From positions 868,001-932,000 of the forward strand of contig JAMZAV010000004.1 of NCBI GenBank assembly GCA_024449915.1: DNA of 64,000 nt, written 5' to 3'. Each line of letters begins with the position of its first letter. The stretch's first letter is position 1. The notes below the pieces were generated by a model. It was not told the origin of the DNA. It saw nothing but the letters and a program-made list of their open reading frames with translations, and ran no database searches. Shown one piece after another: positions 27,120 to 39,659 of the stretch. The position numbers and the translations under genes were made by a program. Origin of the DNA: Sweltsa coloradensis. Taxonomy: Eukaryota > Arthropoda > Insecta > Plecoptera > Chloroperlidae.

Positions 27120-27250
27120 TACATTTAATGATGGCTTCTGCTGGAGTTTCAGCCTCGTGTCGGGTTTTCCATCATTTCTGGGCGGTGTTTCGACCATGGT
27201 CGATGTGTGTATCTTCAGGAGGCCATGGTCTACGACTACTGTCCAAGCTA
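27120..27250 (-). repeat. Fragment with CTGAAGA...GAAAC motif, probable retroelement piece
   Basis: On the minus strand, CTCCTGAAGATACACACATC is followed by GACCATGGTCGAAAC. The layout resembles a hammerhead core, but stem II does not pair cleanly. No coding sequence accompanies it. Confidence 0.35.
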
Positions 27251-27479
27251 TTTAGGCTAACCCCTTCATATTTACCACCGGACTGACAAATTTATAAGAT
27301 ATTTCCGATACTTTGCAAATATGTTATGGAATAATAAATTTAGGCTTATTAAATATGTATACTTTACCTAAAACAGTGGAAAATTATTGATTTTGCTAGA
27401 AATTGGTAAAAGTGACCTTATCAAAATATCTTTTTTCGGTCTTTCCAACACTAGATGTTAAATGTGTAAAGTGCATTAA

Positions 27480-27570
27480 AAAACCAACTAAATAAATTAA
27501 TAAAATATTAATTCGTATTTAGATACAACCCACTCAGTCACACCTGAGTTTTACTATGGGACTTAACTTT
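27480..27570 (+). repeat. Dispersed short repeat with CCCACT motif
   Basis: ATTAATTCGTATTTAGATAC followed by AACCCACTCAGT resembles 30395-30460 (ATTAATTCGTTTTTAAAGTC then TACCCACTG), 26555-26600 and the reverse complement of 49525-49610. It looks like one end of a small dispersed element. Confidence 0.5.
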
Positions 27571-28387
27571 AAGTGTACCTAGTTAACCCTGTTGTCTTAA
27601 TTTTTTTGCTCAAAGTTTTATATCAATCTATCTAATACAATTCCTGGTTGTAGGAACAGATACTAAATGCCAACATATTTGTAGCTTTCTCTTATGCTAT
27701 GAGTTTTTTAACTATATTAAAACCCCTCTTTATCTAGATTAACCTAGTTGAATAAACATTACAAATTAAATTCGTGGATTTAAAAAAAAATTTAGATGAG
27801 TTTTTAAAACCTACGTCACTTCGTCACTATGACGAAATGAATACAAATATTTAGTTACGTCTGCGTTATTTGATTGAGGTGTAATCTGTTGTTTGCACTT
27901 GCATTCATATCTCAATAGGCTACGTGGAAATCTCAGGAACCATTTGTGTGCCGTAACACTTGCTACCTAAATCTAATACAAACAGTTACAAAACTTCAAC
28001 TGCTTTGTTGATGAACATCTTCGATCTATGTTTCAAGCTAATCGACGTCATATACTTCACACTGCTTAAAAGTGAGATTTAAAGTCGTTTTTTTAAACAT
28101 GGTCAGCTTGTACATGACTACTTTTTCGAGTAGACCGAGGAAATGTATGCAAATTGAAAGTTAATTTACCTTTAATTAAACACCAACCAACACCAAAGGA
28201 AAATTCACTTTAATTTGTCTAAACTTACTCAGTCCACCCGAAAAAGTTGTCATGAATACTAATTAATAACCAAGAAAGCTTCAAACGAACCATGGTATGA
28301 TTGTGCTTATACTGAGTTGTTGTAGGTTTTCACGACCTGACCTGAAGATGAGTTATGAGTGTTGCTTAGGCTGTTACGTCGTGTCGG

Positions 28388-28496
28388 TGATGAGGCACTG
28401 CTTGACGTTTCGCCACCCATGTCGGTGGCTTCTTCAAGACTGATTCAAGTAGCCACCAACATGGGTGGCGAAACGTCAAGCACTGCCTCATCATCC
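28388..28496. repeat. Palindrome with hammerhead-like cores
   Basis: Two arms of about 50 bp are near-perfect reverse complements. Each reads (in the outward direction) TTGAAGA or TCAAGTA, then GCCACC-loop-GGTGGC and GAAACGTC. CTGANGA, stem II and GAAAC are the hammerhead ribozyme core; here the stem II and GAAAC parts are intact but the CTGANGA box is worn. Such cores are known from Penelope-like elements and retrozymes. Confidence 0.6.
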
Positions 28497-31400
28497 ACAA
28501 GACGCAACAGACCAAAGATCAGTCAAACCTCAGTGCTTCTATACTATCTTTATCTTTCTTCCAAACTAAATGTTGAGCCATTTGTCACTGGCATCTTATT
28601 ATTAAACCAGTAGGCAACACGACACACACATCAGCCATCTTTTACGTCTTCCCATACATATTATATAAACCTAACTCGCCAACAATATTGACATCAGGTT
28701 CATTAACCTCGGCCAGAATAGAAATAATTAATCTAGAAATCTGTTTTGATTCCGAATCCGGAAACGTTTTATAGTCAACTACATTCCCTGTTTTTCAAAT
28801 TAATAGTAATTTACCGCTAAATCGTTTCTATACTCGACACTTTACCCCCATACTGTGTCATGTATGTCATTAGTTAAGGACAAGTTGTATACGCAAATAA
28901 GCCCCGTGAGTGAGCATGAAACATAAACTGCATGCAAAGACAATTAACAACAAATTAAATTACATTGCAAATTCGTTAACATAATTGATACTTTGTGTGT
29001 TCTGACGAAGGGTCATGCATCCGAAAATACGAAATTGCTTGAACACTAGAATTTAAGCAAATTACGCTCATTGTTTATAGGATGTGTACTTATATCTACT
29101 TGCTTGTAGTATTTTCATAATTCACCCCTTCTATCTAATTTAAAGGCAGGGCCTACGCTTTTAATTTAAATTAATTTTAAACCAACGTTTGAAGTCACGC
29201 GAGACGGTGGCAACAGGTCCTCACTACCTGCAGTGTCACTTAGTGGAATGAAACGGAGCGAGCGTAATCAGTAGTGTTATAGTTAGGGCGTGGCTGCGGG
29301 GGTGGGTGGGGGTGGGGTCCTACCTCACGAACTAGATGTCCGTCTCATCCTCATCTCTAACAATCACAACCTTCACCGCACTTTCACCCGAGGATCGTGG
29401 CTCGGATGTAACGGGAATTAATTGGCTGGTGGTAACCGAAGGTGAACTCTAGAAAGATTAGATTTATTCGCTCGACTTTATTGAATAATTAAGATGAGTT
29501 TCTGAATTGGTTTTAAATATAACCATAAACGCATTTTCAATCTTACATGAACCACCAATTCAATCTTAACAAGATTACAAATTGAATCGAATTCTACTTT
29601 TGTAAGGTGTCACCTGTTAACTTTCAACATTCAACATTTGGCAGTTGGCACATAGCTATTCGCTCGGCCAGGATGAATCCAGCGTATATGAAACTTTACA
29701 TAGTTGTCAATAAAGCGTTCACGGACAGCCCTACGGTAGTATATTTTCAATATTTTATGTTTATTACCCAGGATCAATCCACGAATGTGGTCAATTTTAG
29801 ACTTTTTAAGAAAATCCAAAAACTTGAAAATTAATTTTTTTTTTATTATTGAAAACTAATATCTTAAAAAGTGTTGCTGTAGAGCCCTATGTTTCTGCTT
29901 CCTTGACAACTACCCAAAATTGTAAACACTGTGGTGTCAGTCGGCCGAGCGAACAGGAAGTTGCTTAAAACGCATGTCCTATACTCTTAAACGTTGAACT
30001 TGAACACAACAATTTAAATTAAATACACGTTTCATCTCTGGTACAAGTATCTCAATTTACTTTGCTACAAACTGGCACTAAAATTAACACGGATACGGTA
30101 AACAACGTTATCTTGCATGAAATTGTTCTTTGGTGGAGGTGCCGGGTAAATGGAAATACCTACTTGGTGTGAGGCTAGCCCCTCTCCAACTAACCCGCAG
30201 GGTCGCCAAAACCATTCGGAACCATCCTTGTTCAAGAAAAATGACAAAAAAATAAAATGTCAATCTGAAATCATGTTCACTATATCGTGAGATGTGGCAA
30301 ATGCACAGACGGAGAGACAGAAAAGTGATGGGTGAAGATTTCTTGATTACATATAGGTTTAGCTGAAATGTACTTATATTTGTAATTTATAAAGAAAGAA
30401 AATAAATTAATTCGTTTTTAAAGTCTACCCACTGTAAACTGATTTTCAGTGGGGTACTTTGTACAAGCGAACCGAGCCAACCCTGTAGGCACAGACACCA
30501 TGTACGAGCGAACAAGACCAATAGAGATCGGTATTTGAAATAAGATATTGCGACCAGATTGATGGGTATGGTTAAGATAGTAAACTATATCCTAGGACAC
30601 GGCCACATCACTATAGTGAGGATATAACCTAACTTTATGGCTCCACAGAATGTTGATAACCCTTCAGTCTCCAGCCCATGAACAAAACTAATTACATCAT
30701 CAAACTACAACGAGGCTATGAGAGTGGCTCTGATCGCACCTCTCGTGATACTATTATAGTATCGGATGAACGGATGAGCGATTATGCTGTCATACAATCC
30801 CGAGTATAATGCATACTTTATTAAGACAAGTGTCAAGAGAATTGAAAAATCTACCCAAGGTGATGGCTCAATTTGTAAGAGAGAAAACCTTGTTGCTATC
30901 TTGTATACATCACTCGCGGCTGAACCGTATTGTTTTCTCAAGTAAGATGGATTGTTTATTTGTGATAAGTAATAGGTATAGCACGAAACTGATTGTTGCG
31001 ACTTTAACCTTAGTAAACTTCGACTAGATTAAGCTATTGTAAGCAATCAATTACTATTTGGGATTTAACAGATTTGGTGAGAGGAGTGGTGTTCGATTGA
31101 TAGCTACGTTTTTGAAAAAAATATATTATTAATTTTTGTTAATCCTTGTCATTACATTAAAAAACAACACGAAACGGCGTCGACGCTAGCAAATATTTTG
31201 CTAAAACACTTAAAAATCTATGAAGAAATCTCGTGCATCGAAGAGCCTTGCTGAAGCACGTGAAACTAACACGGCACATGTAGTTGGTTCTCCCACAAGT
31301 GCTCCTTGCACAGGGAAGGGAAATGACTGGAAAAAATAGATTTTTTTTTAGATTGTTATTAATATTATTTTGGATTTTGCGTGTCTACCAGAAATACGAC

Positions 31401-32257
31401 TCAATTTTTTTCTACAAATAATTTCAATGGCATTACAATTTGTTTTCGTTTTTAGATCTTTTTGCAGATATGCAGTTTTACCTTCACACAAAATACGTAT
31501 AAACACGACAATACAGGATGTATAAAAATATCTAGTTTATTTTTACTTCTCATTTGTCATATATCTAATTCAATAATAGGGCTCAAAGTACTGGTCTGAA
31601 TCTAATATTTTTAAATTCTTAAAAAACAACACTTTGTTTGCAGATTTTCAGGGAACCAGTGAGATTAATTGTGTTCTAGAATCTAGGTACAGTGTAGTTT
31701 CGGTAGCACTATACGTAATAAAACTTGGGTGGCGGGATGTTGGATTAGGGCTAGCTTCACACGTGTGCTCAAAGTTGATACAATGATTGGCACGTGTCAA
31801 GTCTGATGTAGGTTTATCAAAGTGTCCTAACTCGTTGTTAGCACAGCGCGGACATGTGTCAGACGCGTCGTATCAACCGCACGTGTGAGGTAGCGGTTAC
31901 CCCGTGTGTTAGATTCACTTTACTACTACACTGTAAACATAAGGGAGACCTTAGCACACATTTCACATTTCACCTCTTCATGTAGCGTGAAGCGATGTAT
32001 ACGCTTTATTTATTTATTATTGTGGATTTACATAAAACTTGATACGGTTGCTAAAGACATTTTGTATTGGCAGTTGGTCAATTGACATTGATGGATGACC
32101 ACAGGGATGCAGCGTACTAATCAGTTCAAATTACATGACTCGCTCTCACAGTCATAATTTAAAGGTGATTGAATACATTGCTGGCATTTTACATCGATCG
32201 TAATTTAAATTTAAGAACACGTGATAAAATGTAAAAACCGTTCAATATACAAGTTCG
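28497..32257. other. Gene-free DNA
   Basis: Contains a G-rich GGGTGGGTGGGGGTGGGG tract at about 29298, a minus-strand GGCACCTCC-family piece near 30136 and the 31.7-kb inverted repeat. No gene is supported. Confidence 0.5.
31748..31897. repeat. Imperfect inverted repeat of about 150 bp
   Basis: TAGCTTCACACGTGTG...GTTGATAC on the left matches the complement of GTATCAACCGCACGTGTGAG on the right. CACGTG-type motifs recur inside. It may be a small MITE; no target duplication is clear. Confidence 0.45.
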
Positions 32258-32618
32258 AAAAAAACTTTTAGGAGGCCTTAAAATTATTTGTCCGTAATTT
32301 TAAATACATATTTTTTTGTAGAATCTTGTTGAAATTTGAGTGACTATTCATCACAATTCCCATGCAATAACGTTTTTTTTATCATAGGTAGCCAAAATAA
32401 CTTATTCTGTTTTCGAACTTTTTATAGTTAAAAAATATGTATATAAAAAGTTCGAAAACAGAAAAAGTTATATAGGCTACATATAATTTTTATAAAAAAA
32501 AACGTTATTGCATGGGATTTGTTATGAATAGTCACTCAAGTTTCAACAAGATTCTACCAAAAAAAAGTATTTAAAGTTATTTCTCAAATAATTTTAAGGC
32601 CTCCTAAAAGTTTTTTTT
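32258..32618. repeat. Long palindrome (about 360 bp), MITE-like
   Basis: The arms of about 165 bp (32258-32424 and 32443-32618) are reverse complements with few differences. Matching blocks include ACTTTTAGGAGGCCTTA, ATGCAATAACGTTTTTTT and GTTTTCGAACTTTTTAT. The loop is only about 18 bp. No coding frame is present. A self-complementary AT-rich element or a recent inverted duplication would explain it. Confidence 0.9.
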
Positions 32619-32655
32619 AACAATCCTCTACTTCTACAAGTAATGCTGTTGCCTG

Positions 32656-33018
32656 TTGGGAAGCACCTATAACCTATATTGTGCAACGCGAACGGTTGTG
32701 CATCGTTGGGAACCTTCACCTAGTCATCCTGAATCCGGAAAAACGACGACCGTGAAACCAAAACCAAACAAACCTCCTAAAAGTGCACGACTCGTGCGAG
32801 ATCTTTGCACCGCTCGTCCCTGGACTATCTTTCCATCCAAGAGCCGAGGCCACCGCCCCCTCTACGCCGTTCATTCCGAGGCCCCATCAATCAATGCGAG
32901 ATTGACACCACAGCCCACCAAACATATTTCCTCTCCAGGGAAAACTGTAATAAATTGTGACAGGATAAACACTCTTCGCGCTGTGACCTTGATCCTTGAG
33001 AGAAGGGTCAGGCATTGA
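32656..33018 (+). other. Unassigned 120-codon open frame
   Basis: One of the longest non-repetitive open frames in the window, in a GC-balanced stretch just right of the 32.3-kb palindrome. The product is basic and proline-rich (KTTTVKPKPNKPPKSARLV) with no signal peptide, membrane segment or recognised domain. It has neither splice context nor related copies here. Chance is the likeliest explanation. Confidence 0.15.
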
Positions 33019-33474
33019 GGTCAAAAGCAACCGAATATTGGACGACATAAATTTACTTTATCTTCCATGGCTAAACAATCGATTTTGAGCTAGTGAAACT
33101 GTGATCTGACGGGTCATTATGTACACGCCTTCTCTCTAGGTGACTCTGGACGAAGAACAATCAATCTTCTTTGGGACACACCTCCAAATAGCAAACATAT
33201 TATATACAAAATTGTGCTATTCTAAATTAGTAAACGTGATTTCTGAAAAGGTTTGCCCATACTTATTGAAAATCACTTCAGCTGATGCATTCTTAATTTT
33301 TTATGAAATGGTTGGTTCTTTTACAACAACAGTATAGGAGATAAGTATTTGATGGGTTTTGAACAGGGGAATGAAGTAAATGATAAACGATGCTAAATAA
33401 GTTCTAAAATTCAAATCTATATACCAAGTAAATGAGATGTGAGTTATGCTGTGTGCTACTTTTATCTTCGTTAA

Positions 33475-33545
33475 GAGTGTGTCCTAATTTGGAATCGAAC
33501 CCAGAGACTCCGACTCAACATACCTATTCTCTTACAAAAATGTAA
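33475..33545 (-). mobile_element. SINE-like head fragment
   Basis: On the minus strand, GAGTCTCTGGGTTCGATTCC carries an intact B box (GGGTTCGATTCC). No body similar to the other SINE copies is recognisable. Confidence 0.4.
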
Positions 33546-36159
33546 CTTTCGGGGTCTCACAAAATTCTCAGCCAAGTTAATACAACCGTTAAAAGTAAAT
33601 AAGTGATGTTTTGACTTTTTAATACCATTGTTATAAACGAAATGAGATTGTTTTGTTCAATTTCTTATAATACGAGCACTTTCCATCTGTCCAGCCTTGA
33701 AGTACGCTTGCACTGTACCGTACTTTTCTTCAACTATTGTGTAAACTATTCCATGGTGAAATTATATTATTATTTAAAAGGCAACCATTGTCGAGTTTGT
33801 AAAGTATTATAATTGTTTACTGATGCAGTGAGCGCATGATTCTATTATAGTCGTTCAATAAGTTGTATAACTTGAAACATATCGTGTTTTTCCTTCACGG
33901 TTGTTGTTTTTGACCTTGTGATCGCCACGCGTTTAATCACAGGAAAGTTATTTTATAAGGGTATACCACTCTTAGTTTCTAGGAAGATTGTTTCATATTA
34001 TATATTAAACGATTGCGAACAACTCTGATTAGTGACATTTTCCGAGTAAAGAAATGACCAATGATGAATCAAACAAACCGAATACAATTATGTATTCCCA
34101 CGAAATGTTTACTTGTGTATGCGGATGTAGTTATGATTTTGTGTCTTGATTAGTCAAGTAAGTCTATTAATATTAAATGTTATCAATCCGGGAGGATATT
34201 GCTAAAGTAACAAGTTTCCTTTTTGACTTAGTTGAGAGAATTAAAATAGAATTAAATTTGCATTATCCATAATTATTATACTTATTTACTTATAAAGTTT
34301 TAAAATAAAGCCTAAGATCAGGCAATTTGTTACAATACAAATATAAATTTTAGTGTTTTTCTTTGTTGAAACATATTATGAATATTCTACTAATATCCAG
34401 TCGAAATACACTTCTACCAAAAATGATTCTGTTCCGATTGAAATTAAAATCCTGAAAGATTTATTATGTACAGAGACGAAGTAATTTGATCCCAGGTATT
34501 ATATATGATTTCTGATAACGTGACATTTTTATTTGTGTATCCTGCGGCTTAAAGGCCTAACGTGATCGGTGATAGCTTATCAATCGATCTGATTTGTCAG
34601 GTTTAAAAAAAGATAGACCATCGCCTGATTCACAGTCTAAACCTTGCTATAAAAAAAGCACGGTGCAAAACTTACCTCTAGAACGTGACAATGCATTTGT
34701 GCCTTTATTTCCTTCCCCTAATTGTATGTATATTCTATTCAGTTACAAAAACTGATTTACAATGAGACAACCATGATTTAAAGATTTCATGAAGATATAA
34801 TAAGTGGTGCAGTAATTTGTGATAATTGCAATAGGCAATGTATTGACAATTCTAAATATCTAATAGTGTGCGCTAATTTAGATGATTTGTCAATGAGGAC
34901 ATATATTTTAACTATTCCATAAAGATTAAGTATAATGTTGGCAGATTTTAATGATTTGCAATGAGCACATATTTAAATATCCAATAAGATATATATAGTG
35001 AGTGCACAGCTATGTTGTAGGACAATTTTAGAATATTCATGCCTTTGTGGGATTAGTATTTTGCATATGTTGTGCTTCAAGCGTCTCGACCATTGAAATT
35101 TTACGATATTGTACGCGGTATAGCAAACTAATAAAAAGGCTATTTCTTCATTTAAAGTTTATCAAGTATGCATACCCATGCTAGAAAAATTAACACAAGC
35201 ACACATCGATTACGAGTTTGGAACCTAACTCGGTTAACTTTCGTATTGGGGCAGAGACTGGACCACACAATATTGCTGGTCGTCCTGACATAACTTGATT
35301 AGTTGACATCCTGCCATTGCTGTATGAAGATCTATCTCAATTCTCACACACTAGCATTTATCATTGAAGAGTTTTACCTTGACATAAACCTGACATGTCA
35401 CTCTTTACATCACAGCTGTGTTTAACAAGGTCTCTATCGCACGCACAAAGTATTTGTCTTGTTGAAAAGTGATCCAACCATTTAATTGTCATGTGGTTTA
35501 CTTCTATGGCTGGCTTCCACATGTGTATTAGATAATGTATTGCGTTATCTTCATTACATGCACCATAAACCAACAGTATTGCCTTTGTCTATGCAAATAA
35601 CTCGATTGTCGACTGTATAGGTTGTAGACCTCTTTAACACGTAGACTAATTATTGTTTTGAGTTTATTTACCTTGAGAGTGTATTTTCGGACACGGGTTT
35701 TGGCTATAGGTGCCGATCATAAATAACTATACAACAAAGAAAGAAAGACCGAAAGCAAAACCTATGTCACCGCTCTTCTGTGGGGCCGTATCATTTCGTA
35801 GACACGAGTCCAACTAGAAACAAATATAACTTTAAATTACGTTTTTTTCTTTTGTTTTCCGTGTGGCGAATTAAGATTAGTTGTTTTGGATGTAGGTGAA
35901 CGCATTCATTGTTGGACAGGAATGGAAAATTAATGGATTTTATAATTGATGATCGGTTGGTTAATTTGAGCTCGTCCCAAGAACCGTGCAGTTTGAAGTT
36001 ACATGTTTGTGTATGGTTTAATTTAAATGTACAGATAAAAATTTGTAAGCATCGCCGTTGAGTATAAAGATATGGATGTTTTAACATGTGTTTAACACAC
36101 TGTTTTTTTATGGCTGCGAAATGGAACAATATAATAAATCAGATCAAAGCTTACGAAGA

Positions 36160-36265
36160 GGCAGCTCATTCTTTACTCGTGAGACTATAGGTCGGGAGGT
36201 CACCATTTCATAACCCACCACCGGCAAATCCTAACTGAAATATTTTGAAACTAATGTTTCCTCCT
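36160..36265 (+). mobile_element. tRNA-derived SINE fragment
   Basis: CTCGTGAGACTATAGGTCGG, a worn B box (TTTCATAACCC) and CCGGCAAATCCTAACTGAAA match the head-body junction of the SINE family. The rest has decayed. Confidence 0.55.
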
Positions 36266-36531
36266 CAAAAGTTGAATAATTTTGTGATTGAACCTCCACT
36301 AGTACTTGGAATGTACAACAAAATGTCCAACGCTTTTTACGAGATGCGTTTAATCATTTACCCCACAAAACTTTGAATTATTTCTCTTTGTGAAAAATGC
36401 AAAAATAATTAAATCTGTTAAGGTCATCTGACGGGAAACAAATTTGATACGTCAATGTGTAATAATGATATCAATTGCGTTCGGTATAATATCAAGTTCG
36501 TGGTCCATTTCTTATAGGTTGTTTTACATGC

Positions 36532-36891
36532 ATGTATGTTTATAATATTCAAAAAAACTTTCGACATTCTTTACTTTGGTTACCACACAGCTACTGGTTT
36601 CATGACGTGACCGCGAAGTTCCTTGAAATACGAGCGATAAGATTTCCTCGCCGTCTCGAGCTAAACACATTGACCTCTGGGTGTAGACATTATTTAATCA
36701 CCGTTGCACCTCTAAGCTCAGTTTGCCAGATTTGTTTTGGTATTTTTTTCCCTAAATCGGGGCGAAAATGTCATGGCTCTGTCATGATAATACAGCCTTT
36801 GTCTGGCCAAATGTCAGCATTGATGATACCATTACCACCCGAAGCAAATTGGCTCATTTATTTCGTTGATGATAAAGGTCGCTGGGTTTAG
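36532..36891 (+). other. Unassigned 119-codon open frame
   Basis: A single-copy open frame in a GC-balanced block (about 36590-36900) within AT-rich DNA. The product contains no family motif I recognise. The block could equally be a conserved regulatory segment or an old element piece. Confidence 0.12.
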
Positions 36892-37454
36892 GAACGCTCG
36901 CATTCGCCGCGGTTGTTCGGGGCAGATTCACGGCTTAATAACTAGACAATGTCAAAACGCGTGTTGTTATGCGTGCGGGAAGATAAACACAAGGTTGGGT
37001 TTTATTACGTAATTGCTCTGTGGCATGATGACGCGAGAATGATGGGTGTGCTCATGAATTAATGTGGGATTATTTATGCAAGTGCCACTGTTCTGCTGAG
37101 TGGAGCGAGATAGGTGTGAACGAATATCTACCCACAGCTTTAGTTTTTATTTTATCCTTTTCATGATCCTTGCTTCTGGATGAGAAATCTCCACCCACGG
37201 AATTGTTTTGGTATTATTGTATCTACAATGAAAAATGTAGTGACTTGAATGTAGTGAAGAAACGTATACAGAATCGCCAATTAGGAATTACCGATTTTTA
37301 TCAATAGTTTAAAGCAATTTCAAGAAATATTTTACTTACGTTTTCTTAGGGTGTACTTATTCATTTAACTTAACCTTCAAACTGTTTTTTCATTTAACTT
37401 AACCTAACCTAATAGTCAGAAATAGACATTAAATTATTTTATAATGTATTGCTA

Positions 37455-37537
37455 TTTAATATTTGACACAATTCAGAAGTTAAAAAGTCCATCCCGATAG
37501 GAGATTTTTTAAACTTCTGAATTGTATTAAATATTAA
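37455..37537. repeat. Imperfect palindrome
   Basis: AATATTTGACACAATTCAGA on the left is mirrored by TTCTGAATTGTATTAAATAT on the right around a loop of about 25 bp. The right arm is the start of the 66-bp repeat. Confidence 0.75.
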
Positions 37538-37580
37538 CAATTCCACCCACGGGAGTGTTTCCCGACCAACCAAATCGAGA
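37515..37580 (-). repeat. 66-bp dispersed repeat, copy 2, next to a palindrome
   Basis: Same core as the copy at 15488, with CGGGAGTGTTTCCCG. Read on the minus strand it is part of a 68-codon open frame (37439-37645) containing DLVGRETLPWVELLIFNTIQ. The copies at 15488 and 47301 have stops in that frame, so coding is doubtful. Confidence 0.8.
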
Positions 37581-38004
37581 AGTATTGCTATTAATTCTAT
37601 GCGTGTACTAGACATAGGGAAGAATTTCAATGAGTATAATTTCATCCCTTTATCTCCATAAGCTTTGAATGCCCATATTCGTCAAGGCTACATGCAGTTA
37701 TATTCATTAATTTCGTAGATTGGAGTGTACAATCAAGTGCTAATTTTAACACGTTGAGAACAGTAGTTAACTAATGTTATCAAACCAACTCTGTAATCTC
37801 ATTTATCCTTGGTAAGATTGCGGTTTTTCTCGCTCACATCCGCCGCGGAAATGTGTTTGAGCCAAGGAAGGCGTCGAAGTGACCACTGGCTAGCTAGACT
37901 GATAGCCGCAATGCCGGGATGTGGGTTACAGGACATTGAGACGGGGCGCAGATTCACACACAGTTTTCATCAGAAGGAACAGGAGGCATTTGGGATATTT
38001 ATAA

Positions 38005-38418
38005 CACACATAACAAAAACTTGTAGAAATACAGCCAAACCTTACACACTCAAAAGAAATGAGATCTAAAAAAAGGGCCAAGCTCATCTACCCTTCCACA
38101 TTGCGCATTCTTAATTCATAAACATACAGTGTCCCATAACAGCATCCTCGAAAAGCTTGGCAAAATAGAATTTGCGATTATTAATTTAAACGAAATAGTT
38201 CATCCAAGTTCTTTTTTCTAATTAATTAAAACGTAATAACATGCAAATTTTTATTTTGCCAAGCTTTTCGAGGATGCTGTTATGGGACACTGTACGTTTA
38301 TGAAATTAAGAATGCGCCAAATGTGGAAGGGTAGATGAGCTTGGCCCTTTTTTTAGATCTCATTTCTTTTGAGTGTGTAAGGTTTGGCTGTATTTCTACA
38401 AGTTTTTGTTATGTGTGT
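38005..38418. repeat. Long palindrome (about 410 bp), MITE-like
   Basis: The left arm (38005-about 38165) and right arm (about 38258-38418) are nearly perfect reverse complements. Shared blocks include CTTGTAGAAATACAGCC, GATGAGCTTGGCCC and GCTTGGCAAAATA. A unique spacer of about 90 bp separates them. Confidence 0.9.
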
Positions 38419-39159
38419 GATCTCATTACTTTTTTCAAGTTCCATTGCCCAAAAATTATATGTTAAAATATAATAATTTTATCAAAGTTGATTTAATTTC
38501 TATGGTATTAGCAATAACAATATAGGATGTAAAATATCTAGACCCGGATTCATGTACATCCTGGGTATAGGTGGTATAACCATGGTATAACGACGGTATA
38601 AGGACTGGACCCCAATTCTTGAGTTCGTGGGAGATGACTGTTGAAAACGCAATTTGAAAACGAAGTCGTTTTCGTTGACACTTTAAAAAGATATGCGTAT
38701 AGCAAAGAGCTCAAAAAAGTTCTATATTTATTCTAGATGGCAGTGCCTTCATAATCGAAAGACGAGTTGCGTGAAATGATTTGATTGTTGCAATTATGTA
38801 AACAAACAGATGAGCAAGCGCATATTATTTTGACACCTTGCTTCGACATTGTGTTTGTGTGTATTGTGTGACAGAACTATGTTTTGCTGGCCTAGGGTTG
38901 GCTAGGCTTGCCAAACATGTAATGTAAGTAATAATTTTATCTAGTCCTATAGCCTAATGGAACTTTAGACCTACACTGTTGTATTATAAATAATTTTCTA
39001 CATCTGGGCCTAGGTCAGGGACGGTTTCTGATTTGTTTTATGAGAGTATAATGACAACTTTTCTCATTTCACACATAGAAGCAAAATTTAAAATGTCCGC
39101 CATTTGTTTACGTATCGCACTTTCCCGCCGTACTCTGCTTATACCGTCAACAAGTGTCA

Positions 39160-39630
39160 AGTAACTATGGTTACTTGTTGATTGTATAAGGCTTATTTTA
39201 AAACCTTTATTTGGAAGCCTTCCAACAAACTTTTTCAACTTTTTTTTTCAAAAGAGACTATAATACTATAACCTTAATGTCCATGTAAAATATGAACATT
39301 GTAGTCCCACCCGTCTGGTCAGAATCGCGGGCCGACGTATTAGATGTAAGTAGCAGTAGTAGCAGTAGGAGTAGCTAACATCCTTAAAGTGATTTTGAGC
39401 ATGTTTCAAGCCATTTTTTCACCAAGAAGGAATGGTCGTACCCCAATAAAATTTGGCATGTGTTGTCAGGTACCTAAATCCCCTCGATTGTGATAGTTTT
39501 CAAGTTCACATCACGTTACATGACGGCTGGGTAACACCTCGAAATCACCCCAACTCTGCTTGGTGTATAAGGTGCTTGAGTGTGTAGCGCACCGCGGCTT
39601 GGCTGCGGCGCCCTAACGGGCACCTAGATG
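39160..39630 (-). repeat. Dispersed repeat with GC-rich end, - copy
   Basis: Reverse-complement counterpart of 60797-61300, collinear over nearly its whole length, ending GGCGCCCTAACGGGCACC at 39607-39624. It may extend further left (to about 39000) than the + copy shows. MITE copy 2 starts about 30 bp beyond it. Confidence 0.8.
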
Positions 39631-39659
39631 TTGCCATCATAAGCTAAACCCAATGTATT

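Noticed and set aside
39607..39627. Possible Helitron 3' end (hairpin followed by CTAG)
   Set aside because: The next base is not T, and the other copy reads CTAC at that position, so the terminus is not conserved.
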